Below, one piece after another: positions 55,465 through 64,000 of a stretch of 64,000 bases of DNA. The DNA is from Petaurus breviceps papuanus (Eukaryota; Chordata; Mammalia; Diprotodontia; Petauridae), in contig JAMXIF010001178.1 of assembly GCA_028583685.1 (NCBI GenBank), positions 1,993,872 through 2,057,871 on the forward strand, given 5' to 3'. A program made the position numbers and the translations under genes. Numbering within the stretch: position 1 is the first letter of the stretch; every line of letters starts with the position of its first letter. The notes below the pieces were generated by a model. It ran no database searches. It saw only the letters and a list, made by a program, of their open reading frames with translations, and was not told the DNA's origin.

Positions 55465-55705
55465 GAAAGCTGTTGTTCAATCATTTTTCAGTTATGTCTG
55501 ACTCTTTTTGACTCCATTTGGGGTTTTCTTGGCAGAGATACTAGAGTGGTTTGCTATTTCCTTCTCCAGTTAACTTTACAGATGAGGAAACTGAGGCAAA
55601 CAGGGTTAAGTGACTTGCCCAGAGTCACACAGTTAGTAAATGTCTGGGGTCAAATTTGAACTCAGAAAGATGAGTCTTCCTGACTCCAGGTCCAGAACCT
55701 AGCTG
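55465..55705 (-). mobile_element. MAR1 SINE
   Basis: AGTTATGTCTGACTCTTTTT, GGGGTTTTCTTGGCAGAGAT, TTAAGTGACTTGCCCAGAGT. Confidence 0.9.
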
Positions 55706-55854
55706 TCCTTAGGAAAAAGAAAAGGTAATGAGTAATTCATTCTAGGCATCCTATATACTAGAACACTTAGGACACTCTACCAAACCCAAACCCTAGGGAG
55801 AAATTTGGGTGAAAAGTTTGTCTGGATTTTGACTGTAACACTCTTGGTAGCTTT

Positions 55855-56880
55855 TATTTCAGGGCTTCTTCCAAGACTGACCAATGGATTCTTTCTATTT
55901 TCACTTTGCCCACTGGTTCTAATAGATTTGGGAAGTTTTCAGGCTTTCAGTTGGGGGGGGATCATAATTTTCAAGTAGATTGATGATTATTAGATTTTTC
56001 TCTGCTTGGTTCATTTTCCAAGGCAGTTGTTTTTGACAGTATATGCCTTATATTTTCTTCTGTTTTTTCCCCCCATCTTTTGATTTTATCTTAGTATTTC
56101 TTGTTGTCTCAGGGAGTCATTGCTCTATGCTTAGACCATTTTAATTTTCAGAGAGTCCAATTCTTGGGTTACGTTTACCACCTTCTGTTCTAAGATATTC
56201 ATTTTTTCTCATCCTTTCTTCCCTGGCTCTCATTGCATTTAATATTACACTTCCTATTTCGTGTTTAATTTCCTCAAGATTATCTAGTTGCTCTTTTAAC
56301 CAGATCATTCTTTTCTCTGAGGTTACTTGGACTTCTTGTAAATTTTTTTCTGTTTACCTCTTAGAGTTTTCTCAATACACAATATTTCTACATTGTGTTC
56401 AGCAATTACTTTAGCTTACTCATATCTCTAGCCTCAGTTATTGGAAAGGGGATTTGTGCTTCGGTCAGACTCTGCTTTCTTTTATATTCTCAGATGGTGA
56501 AGGCAGGCCCTACTTGGTCCTGCACATGATGGCTAAGACCAGGCCCCAACACCTGCAGAAATTCCTGGGTTCTGGCATGGACACCTGTTGACTCAATTTA
56601 GACTTAGACTCTGGTCCCTTTGTCACCTTCTTATGTGGTTCTGAATCCAGATTTGGCTACTCTGCCTACCCTGACTCATCTCCTCTGAGAGTGTCCATAG
56701 GTTTCTTAACAGTCTTCCTCTTCTTCCTCCTCCTCCTCCTTCTTCTTCACTAATAACCTTTTTATTTTTGTTTTCTTTATCATTGTTCAAGCTTTTTCAG
56801 AGCTCCATTAGGGTATCTGTTAGGGATCTGGACTTTTCTACAACCTGACACCACCATTTTAGCTGAACGTTTCTCATCTA
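55855..56880 (-). mobile_element. L1/HAL1 5' part with decayed ORF1
   Basis: On the minus strand: a 5' UTR start (AGCTAAAATGGTGGTGTCAG), E/K-rich coiled-coil-like coding remnants, then TALENEPSREKSNN, LLEPVGKVKIERIH and WSVLEEA, matching the ORF1 core of the other copies (LENRS..., LEPEGKIEVERIH). Many stops. The 3' part is missing. Confidence 0.75.
56724..56752 (+). repeat. (TCC/TTC)n tract
   Basis: A short CTT/CCT triplet tract within the L1/HAL1 ORF1 remnant, i.e. Glu/Lys codons on the minus strand. Confidence 0.85.
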
Positions 56881-57834
56881 TTCTGAAAACAGTCAGCAAC
56901 CTACTCTTTGCACTGAAACATATACATACCCTGTGGATTCTTCCTCCTCTCATTCACTTTCCCTTACTCCCAGTACTGTTTTTAAATAGGTATATTTTGT
57001 ATATGTTTTATATAGCTACATAATAATTCTCTTTTATCTTATGTTTTAAAGGGTATATTAATAGATATTATACTAATGTGATAAGGATCCCTCCCCTACC
57101 CCCATAGAGTATGAGCAAATGTATTCTTCCTACTGCCAGTGAACCTTGGGAGAAGTGGAAGGAAAGGAGCTTCTGGCTATGCATGACTCATCCATGCTAA
57201 CTGGATCCTGAACTAATATAGCTGATGATACATGGTACTATGCCTGGGAGGAGAAAAGATGGCTTAGAGCCTGGATATAGCCTTTTAAGAGGTTAAGAAG
57301 ATGTGCTTTCCAGGAACAATGGAGCCCAGTCCTTTTCATTGCCAACATAATGGTAGTGGAGGCCACAGTTCCTTACATGGAGCATGAACTCAACTAATTA
57401 AGCTTGGACTGGCATCCCTGGCTGCCTTTGGCTCCCTTGTGTGCTTCCTTCCTTTAGCCCTGACCTTGTGAGAACCAAAATTATATAGCACTGGCAGCTG
57501 CCATCCTCTTCTTCTTGAGTACCCCAGCAGGAGCACAGATAGTGCCTCTGAGCAATGGCAGAAGCAGGCTGGCACCAAGGAGAGACCTGGCATCAGGAAG
57601 AGGCCACTGGAAAGATCCAGTTTGAATGTATGACTGGACAATGCCAAGAGAGGTGAAATGTAAGGTTGTTAGTTGAGAGTCTTGCAAAAATATAACCTCT
57701 CCATTAACTATGCTAGTAGTAATAACTTTAGATATTGAATCCTGTTTAAATTATTCTGTTGATCAACATTATGATTTTTCTTATGCTTAACCATTTATTT
57801 CTATGTAGGAAAAAAAATCACCAGTCTTACACAG
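56881..57834. other. Intergenic sequence, nothing recognised
   Basis: About 950 bases without a recognisable gene or repeat. Confidence 0.45.
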
Positions 57835-58085
57835 AATTTTTAAAAAGTTTATTTTATTTTCAATTCATGGAACAAAGCAAACATTTTCATAACATAGTAC
57901 AATAAAAAAGATGATTGCACATGAAACTGCAAATCTACCATGTGCAACTTGCTATTCCCTCCAAATATACAACAAAATTATCATGTAAATTTCTTTCTTT
58001 CTTCCTTTTTTGGGTAAATTTCATCAATTTCCTTTTTTTTTCTTTCCTCATCCCCACCCTAGAGAGATAGCTATCATTGAACAAA
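57835..58085 (-). mobile_element. LINE-like 3' end (probably L1)
   Basis: On the minus strand it runs through ACATGATAATTTTGTTG and TATGTTATGAAAATGTTTGC to an A-rich end (AATAAAATAAAC). The pattern resembles a marsupial L1 3' UTR subfamily; the assignment is tentative. Confidence 0.5.
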
Positions 58086-58097
58086 TACACACATATA

Positions 58098-58205
58098 TGA
58101 ATTAAAGAAGGAAATGACAAACTTCTCCAGTATCTTTGCCAAGAAAACCCAAATGGAGTCACAAAGAGTTGGACATGTCTGAAAGAATTCAACAACAACA
58201 ACAAA
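58098..58205 (+). mobile_element. MAR1 SINE, 3' part only
   Basis: CCAGTATCTTTGCCAAGAAA, AAATGGAGTCACAAAGAGTT, ending (CAA)n. Confidence 0.85.
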
Positions 58206-58735
58206 TCTTGGTTTTTCCTATGTGGGTAGTTCATTTAAACTCTCTTGAGTGATTATGGATAACATTATAGAAGGTTCCTTGAGGCTCTAGAGCTTATGAC
58301 AATTAGCACAATTAAATTCATTACCAGGAGTGTTTAGAAGACTCATTAAAAGTGGGGGGGGGGGAGACAAACAAACAACAATAAAGGCAAAGGTAACCAA
58401 AACTTGGACGGACTCAGAAATAGGGTACAGAGGAAACACACTTCTTGTTTGTTGTCTGCTCATTTGGCTCTATTCTATTAAATGCTAAGCATTTTATGAG
58501 AGATGTCATTACTAATTTGATATATTTATTAGGCCATTTGTCTTTTTTTCCTGTTAATAAATTTATGATTTTTGAAAAAAAATTACTCAAAAAAGTTGGT
58601 GTTCATGAGTTATTGCCTGGACATAAATGCCAGATATTAAGAGAAAAAGGGAAAGGAAATGGACATATTAACTGTAGAGAAGAGAGGACACAGTATGATT
58701 ATTGACTTCAATTCATTTCTCAAAAATTAAATAAG
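58206..58735. repeat. Unassigned repeat unit, copy 1 (about 530 bp)
   Basis: AACTCTCTTGAGTGATTATG, CACAATTAAATTCATTACCA, AGGCCATTTGTCTTTTTTTC, TTGCCTGGACATAAATG. It aligns end to end with 62801-63275, and its last part with 61153-61273. A G-run sits at 58353-58362. Confidence 0.8.
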
Positions 58736-58747
58736 CAAACCAAAATA

Positions 58748-59017
58748 ACTAATAATAATAGCTAATATTTATGTAGTGCCTATTATGTGCAAGGCACTTT
58801 ACTAAACACTTTACAAATATCTCATTTGATCCTTATAACAGTCCTGGGAAGTAGATGCTATTATTATCCTCATGTTAAGAGTAGAGGAATGAGGCCAACA
58901 GAGGTTAGGTGATTTGCCCAGAATTACATAACTAGTAATGTCTGAGTCTGAATTTGAACTCAAGTCTTCCTAACTTCAGGCCTAGCTCTCTATCTACTGT
59001 GCCACCTCACTGTCCTA
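58748..59017 (-). mobile_element. THER1/MIR CORE-SINE
   Basis: GTAGTGCCTATTATGTGCAA, CATTTGATCCTTATAACAGT, GGTGATTTGCCCAGAATTAC. Confidence 0.85.
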
Positions 59018-59099
59018 AAATAGATATAAAATGGTGCCAGCATCTAGGGGTTCTATAGTAACTGTTTATCTTTTGGTCAGCAACCCTGAGAGTCTTCCC

Positions 59100-59440
59100 C
59101 TCCCAGTTTGATTTTTTTTTATTAAAGGGGCCATCCTTTTACTCACTTCTTTAAGGGGCCTATACACTGAATGGGTGTTGCCTCACTCAAAGTGAGAACC
59201 TGAAAAGACCTTAGCTTAAAAGGGCCAGGGTCTCCCATTGCATCCTGAGCAATCTCCAGTTGTCCTGATCGATATCTGGCCACTGGATCCAGATGACTCT
59301 GGAGGAGAAAGTGAGGCTGGTGACCTTGCACAGCCCTCCCTCCCTCAAATCAAAGCCAATTGCAAGTCAGGTCATCATCTCCCTGATGTCTGGGCCTCTT
59401 TGAGAACAAAGGACAAACGACACCATCTAACCTCTAGGTT
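59100..59440 (+). repeat. Unassigned interspersed repeat
   Basis: CACTGAATGGGTGTTGCC, GGCCACTGGATCCAGATGAC, GAGGCTGGTGACCTTGCACA, GAACAAAGGACAAACGAC. A partial reverse copy lies at 7234-7320. I recognise it as repetitive but cannot name it. Confidence 0.6.
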
Positions 59441-59459
59441 ACACTAGGATAAAAGGAAT

Positions 59460-59625
59460 TAAAACTGAACAGAAGCTTAGTGACCATCAAGTTAAACCCC
59501 CTCATTTAACAGATAAGGAATCTAAGGCCAGAGAAAGAAAAGTTCTTACCTAGGGTCATACAGGTAGTAAATATCACATCCAAGACTGGCTGACTTCCAA
59601 ACCCCATGGCTCCTCTTCCACAGCT
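59460..59625 (-). mobile_element. MIR-type SINE
   Basis: CCTCATTTAACAGATAAGGA, TACCTAGGGTCATACAGG. Confidence 0.65.
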
Positions 59626-59689
59626 GACCCCCTCAGAGCTCTTGCCTGGATTCACACACAGGTAGGCAGCTCTCTACTCCTGTTTCATA

Positions 59690-60150
59690 CCTCAGCTTAC
59701 TGCTCCACTCCAAGCTCTTTGAAGTTTTTGTTCCTAGGAAAACAAAGCTTCACAGAGAGAGCTACAACAATATTTATGCATGTTGCAGGCACTATCATCT
59801 CAATTCACTTTCTGTCTGACAAAGTAACACAAACCAACAGACAAAGCTTCTGTCTGAGGAATCAAACACAAATCAACAGTCAAGTCCCAGAACTTTGGTA
59901 AACAGCAGTAAAGTACTTGTTTCACAGACAGAATGCTTTGGTTTTGACAAAGTGACATCAACACAGAACAGACTGAGTGCCAGCATCACAAGCATTCTTC
60001 CTCTCAGTTCTGCTTGGTCCCAGCTCCTGCTCCAGCTTTTCTCTGTTCTTCTCCTTCCTGTTCCACCTTTTCGGCAAGCTCCTCCCACCATGGCCTTCAT
60101 GTGATGACCTTAGGCCTTTTAAGGGCAACACAATGTATACTATTTCCAAC
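59690..60150 (-). other. Unassigned segment with LTR-like traits
   Basis: On the minus strand GGTGGGAGGAGCTTGCC precedes an open stretch starting MLVMLALSLFCVDV, loosely like the layout around 14049-14558 (GGGAGGAGCTGG then a signal-peptide-like start). No paired ends; assignment uncertain. Confidence 0.25.
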
Positions 60151-60679
60151 AACAATTTGATACAAAAGCTAGGCTTAAAGGCACTTGAATAGCTGGAACA
60201 AGCAGCAAAGTATTACTTTGTTGCCATTACAGATCCAGAAGGTCAAATATATATAAAATCCTTATTGTGCATAAGGGTGTGTGTTCTTATTGTCTATATT
60301 TGAGAATTACCAGAACAGGGCCTAAGATAATACTTCTTGTACCTTAAACTTAACTTATTATGTTCAACTTGAACAGAAATGGAGAATAAGTAAAATCCCT
60401 GAGTAGGTTTTATTATAGGAGTCACATGTAAATGCAAAATCAATATAAAATGATATAGTATGAATGCAAAAATGTCATTTTCTTTATTGCCACTTTTTCA
60501 ATATTTCAATTTTCCCTGGCCATTTACAAACATGCTGCCTATACTCTGGTCATCTTTTTCAACCTCTTTGTGGCTCTCCCACCAACATTTGGGCTCTGCT
60601 TCTGGACCGGGGGTTCTGATAGGTGAACTTTCCCCACAACTTCTCCAGAACTAAGCCACAACACCACTTCCCAGGGATG
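60151..60679. other. Intergenic sequence, nothing recognised
   Basis: No gene or clear repeat was recognised. Confidence 0.45.
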
Positions 60680-60870
60680 TCCAACCCATGTTGCTGCATT
60701 TGTATTGTCCAATCCCTTCTTCCAGCTTCCATTTTGTTTTATTTTCCTTCCTCAGAATGTAAGCTTCTTGAGGGCAGGGATTTTCTTGCTTGTTTGTATT
60801 TGTATCCTCAGTGCCTGGCACACTGTAAATATTTAATAAGTGCTTTTTCATTCATTCATTCAGTATTTTT
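60680..60870 (+). mobile_element. L2 LINE 3' end
   Basis: GCTTCTTGAGGGCAGGGATT, CAGTGCCTGGCACACTGTAA, a CATTCATTCATTC tail. Confidence 0.85.
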
Positions 60871-61127
60871 TTTTACTATGTTTCCATAGATTATCAAGAA
60901 TTCTGTTTCCTATCCATAGCAAATCATAAAACTAATACCTTTTGACCTAGTTATTCCATTACTGGAATTTTTTTCCTAAAAATATCATAAAAAGGAAAAA
61001 AGAGCACCCTCTATGGAAATATATTCATTTGCTACATTAATTTATAATAGCAAAAAAACTGGAAACAACCCATGTGTCCAATAGTTGGAATGAGACTAAA
61101 GAAACTATGATATGGTAATATAATAGG

Positions 61128-61455
61128 CAATTATTTGGCTCAGTGGATAGAGAGATTTTTTTTTAAACTTCCTCAAAAAATGTTGGTATTCATTGGCTCT
61201 TGCCTGGACATAATACCAAATAATATGAAGGCTAAAGAAAGGAAATGGACAAGTTAACCATAGAGAAAACTTATACCTAGAGTCAGGGAGACCTGAGTTC
61301 AAACCCAGCCTCAGATACTTACTAGTTACGTGACCCTGGACAAATCACTTAACCTCTAGTTGCCTTAAATAGCAAACCACTCCAGAATTTTTGCCAAGAA
61401 AACTGCACAGACAGTATACAGTCCCAAAGAGTCAGAAGTGGCTGAACAACAACAA
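61128..61455 (+). mobile_element. MAR1 SINE split by a short poly(A) retroposon
   Basis: The head (TTTGGCTCAGTGGATAGAGA) is at 61128-61152 and resumes at 61274 (AGAGTCAGGGAGACCTGAG), with GTGACCCTGGACAAATCAC and the tail CAACAACAA. Confidence 0.85.
61153..61273 (-). repeat. Unassigned repeat unit, partial copy with poly(A)
   Basis: A run of T at the left, then AAACTTCCTCAAAAAATG, CTCTTGCCTGGACATAATAC, AAAGGAAATGGACAAGTTAA. Same sequence as the end of the units at 58206 and 62801. The T-run suggests retroposition from the minus strand. Confidence 0.75.
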
Positions 61456-61559
61456 TGATATAATGGGATGTTATTATTTTATAAAAATAATGGTGATGAA
61501 TATAAAAAAGAAGACCTACACAGAGTATTTGGGGACCAGACCTGTGATTTCATTGGTCT

Positions 61560-61740
61560 AGAAAACTGACGAGGAAACCCCTTCCACCAACACAGACCAT
61601 CAACTGCTGTACAACTTATATTCTTCTATAATTGTCTGAGGCACAGGGAGGTTAAGAGACCTACTCAGGATCACACAGTGTATGTCAGAGATGGGACTTG
61701 AACTCAGCTCCTCCTGACTCTGAGACTAACCCTCTATAAA
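61560..61740 (-). mobile_element. MIR-type SINE
   Basis: GTCTGAGGCACAGGGAGGTT, GGGACTTGAACTCAGCTCC. Confidence 0.65.
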
Positions 61741-61768
61741 TTATCTCTTGTTCGTAATGCATTAGATC

Positions 61769-61955
61769 AGAGGCCACTCCTGAGTGCAGCCCAAACTAGA
61801 TGAAAATGTAATTGGGGAATATTTAACAAAATAAATAAATATACAATAGAATACAAATAGTACTACTATGGGATTTTCCAAGACAATGTGTAGCCCATGG
61901 GAATTCTTATGTCTGGTTTAGTGGCCTACATTTCAGTTTGAGTTTGACACCACTG
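61769..61955 (+). mobile_element. hAT-type MITE, same family as 46729-46940
   Basis: Right end GAGTTTGACACCACTG; middle AATTGGGGAATATTTAACAA; flanks CATTAGAT (61761-61768) and CATTGCAT (61956-61963) match 6 of 8. Confidence 0.8.
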
Positions 61956-62195
61956 CATTGCATCCTGCTGTACCAGGCACCTCTCTGGTATAGTTAAGAA
62001 GAGCCTCAATTTCAGCTCTTCATAGACTATAGTACATGACTTGTAGCCATACAAGGACAGAATTGTTAGTATTAATAGAAGATTGTTGGTATTTTTTAAA
62101 ATGGGTCTCTGTATTAGGGAAACACTTAGACCATTCAAAATACTGAAATTTCCCAAAGGTGAACTAACTGAGCCTTCTACTAATCTGGACCCATC

Positions 62196-62510
62196 TCAGA
62201 TATATACACATATACTTAAATAAGTATATACATATAGATGGATTACATTTCTATATAAACATATTATACATTCATATAAACCCTTGTTATACAAAGATAT
62301 TTATATTATATATACATTTGTTACATATGTATATGTGTTATCTATGTATAAATATATAATATATATAAATATGTAATATCTATATAATATATAAATATAT
62401 AATATTTATATAAATACATATAATATATTTATATAATATACATATAAATATATAATATTTATATAATATACATATAAATATATAGATGTTATCTCTATCT
62501 TTCTATTGGT
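62196..62510 (+). repeat. AT-rich low-complexity (TATA)n tract
   Basis: Degenerate TATA, ATAT and TATATAAATA units for over 300 bases. Confidence 0.9.
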
Positions 62511-62534
62511 CTATGCTTTATATGTATAACAACT

Positions 62535-62800
62535 TCAATAGGGTAGCTAGATGGAACAATGAATAAAATGCCAGGTCAAGAGTTAGAAAGACTCATCTTC
62601 CTGAGTTCAAATCTAACCTCAAACACTTATTAACTGCATGACCCTGGGAAACTCACTTAACCCTGTTTGCCTCAGTTTCTTCTTCTGCCAAATGAGCTGG
62701 AGAAGGAAATGGAGAACCAATCCAGTGCCTTTGCCAAGAAAACCCCTAAGGGGGTCACAAAAAGTTGCATACATCTGAAACAATTCAACAACAACAACAA
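62535..62800 (+). mobile_element. MAR1 SINE, full length
   Basis: GGGTAGCTAGATGGAACAAT, CATGACCCTGGGAAACTCAC, CCTTTGCCAAGAAAACCCC, (CAA)n tail leading straight into the next unit. Confidence 0.9.
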
Positions 62801-63275
62801 CAAATCTACTTGTTTTTTCCTGTGCTCATTTAAACTCTCTTGAGTGAATGTGGATAACATTTAGAAGGTTCTTGACCGCTCTAGGGCTTATGAAAATCAG
62901 CACAATTAAATTCATGACCAGGAGTGTTTAGAAGACAAAACAAAAACCCAAGGCAAGGCCGCCCAAACTTAGAAAGACTTAGAAATGGGGTAAAAAGGAG
63001 AAGTACCTCTTGTCTGTTTTCTGTTAATTTGGTTCGATTCCGTCAAATGTCAAGGGTTTCATGTGATATGTCATTGATTTGATGTTTATTTAGCCATTTG
63101 TCTTTGTTTACCGTTAATAAATTTGTAATTTTTGAAAAACTTCCTCAAAAAAATGTTGGGGCTCATGGGCTATTGCCTGGACATAAACACCAAATAATAT
63201 GAAGGATAAAGAAAGGAAATGGGCACATTAAGCATAGAGAAGATTTATACTATAAATATTGACTTCAAATACATG
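62801..63275. repeat. Unassigned repeat unit, copy 2
   Basis: AACTCTCTTGAGTGAATGTG, CACAATTAAATTCATGACCA, AGCCATTTGTCTTTGTTTAC, CTATTGCCTGGACATAAACA; the same order as 58206-58735, and again directly after a MAR1 tail. Confidence 0.8.
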
Positions 63276-63364
63276 AAGGACTAGCACATGGAAAAGGGAC
63301 AGACATTATTTTATGGGCCTGAAAGTCATAAAGAGTCAGATTTCAGGTCAATGAAAGAATAATC

Positions 63365-63525
63365 ATTGTAATAACCAGAGCTGTTTAAAAATGGAATGAG
63401 CTGTTTGTGTCATTAGAAGCATTCAAGTCAAGTGAATGACTTAGAGATACAGAGGAGATTTCTATACTGGTACAATATGGGAAGTCCCTTTCCAACTCCA
63501 AAATCCTGCATGTCTCCATACTGAT
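63365..63525 (+). mobile_element. CR1/L3-type LINE remnant
   Basis: CAGAGCTGTTTAAAAATGGA, GAAGCATTCAAGTCAAGTG, TCCCTTTCCAACTCCAAAAT, the same pattern as 49595-49870. Confidence 0.55.
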
Positions 63526-63739
63526 ATTAAAGTATTTGTACAAACCTTTAAATGTGAATGTCACAGTATCCCTAGGAGGGCCCTTGTAGCCCAGGGGACA
63601 GATGGACACCGTGGGATCCTGCCTGGCTCAGCTAGCTTCTTTCCTGGGCCTGGTGCCACAGAATGTAGTGTGTGTGGGGTGGGCTCCAGGCCTCCTGGGG
63701 AGCTTCAAGGCACAACCAGATTGGCTCGCCCCCACCAGT

Positions 63740-63860
63740 CTGGTCTCTGGCTCATTAGGAAAGAAAGTCAACACATTCTGAGCCCTTACTCCACAGGGTA
63801 CAGTTCTGAGTACTCTGGGGAAAAAACAAAAGAATTAGAGAGACAGACCTTGACCCAGGG
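63740..63860 (+). repeat. Unassigned TATTAAGTG-type repeat fragment; flanks unrecognised
   Basis: TTCTGAGCCCTTACTCCACA, GTTCTGAGTACTCTGGGG, GACAGACCTTGACCCAGG. The rest of 63526-64000 holds nothing recognised. Confidence 0.45.
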
Positions 63861-64000
63861 AAGTTTACAGCCCGTAACCTAGGGGACCAAATGTAATACA
63901 TGCCGAAAAGTTGGAGAACATTGAAAAAACATGATACAAGGAAAAGCGGGTTAATTAAGATGTTCTTTCGTTATGAAACACTGGTGACTGAAGAATTAAA

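Larger units (their letters stand above)
60930..61510 (+). mobile_element. L1 LINE 3' region interrupted by a MAR1 SINE
   Basis: TTGACCTAGTTATTCCATTA, AACTGGAAACAACCCATGTG on the left; TATAATGGGATGTTATTATT and GGTGATGAATAT on the right of the SINE. (T/G)AATATAAT and TGATATAAT flank the SINE as a decayed target duplication. Confidence 0.75.

Noticed and set aside
59873-60100. 75-codon minus-strand frame with a hydrophobic stretch, considered as a sister of the frame at 14049-14558
   Set aside because: Similarity is limited to a short upstream motif and a hydrophobic start; too weak to claim a shared family.

Overview
This is a piece of marsupial nuclear genome, probably Australian (Australidelphia). 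The evidence is a dense layer of marsupial-type SINEs: WSINE1-like copies with poly(A) tails, MAR1 copies with an RTE-type tail ending in (CAA)n, and THER1/MIR CORE-SINEs. Marsupial L1 and ORF1-only half-L1 (HAL1) LINEs, L2, CR1/L3 and RTE remnants and hAT MITEs add to it. There are introns and no operons. A 10-base run of N at 50742-50751 marks an assembly gap inside a GGAA microsatellite. The species cannot be fixed from the sequence.

One intact protein-coding gene is recognised: a ficolin on the minus strand, with coding sequence from 40862 down to 30063. Eight exons, all with GT/AG splice sites and matching phases, give a 305-residue protein: signal peptide, short N-terminal segment with Cys24, 13 collagen Gly-X-Y triplets, and a complete fibrinogen-like domain with six conserved cysteines and the Asp-x-Asp calcium site. 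It is closest by eye to FCN1 (M-ficolin). A TATA-like box lies about 80 bases upstream of the ATG.

Two host-gene retrocopies were found. One is a full-length 7SL RNA pseudogene at 18690-18984 (+), directly beside a HAL1 element. The other is a processed HNRNPK pseudogene at 42541-43588 (-), whose 3' part shows the hnRNP K isoform ending in the ADVEGF tail.

Layout: 1-30 kb is intergenic, holding three ORF1-bearing L1/HAL1 elements (4437-7220, 15658-18677, about 19421-22969), each with target-site duplications, older L1 3' ends, a probable long LTR-like element at 13561-15424 carrying an open 169-codon frame, L2 copies, and an inverted pair of RTE fragments at 25.7-27.0 kb. 30.0-41.0 kb is the ficolin gene; its introns hold SINEs, a solo LTR inserted in a MIR, a 450-bp degenerate trinucleotide array and a 190-bp direct duplication. 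41-64 kb is intergenic, with the HNRNPK retrocopy, four hAT-type MITEs (one with a perfect 8-bp target duplication), two three-level nests of insertions, and an unassigned repeat of about 530 bp present twice in full and once in part next to MAR1 SINEs.
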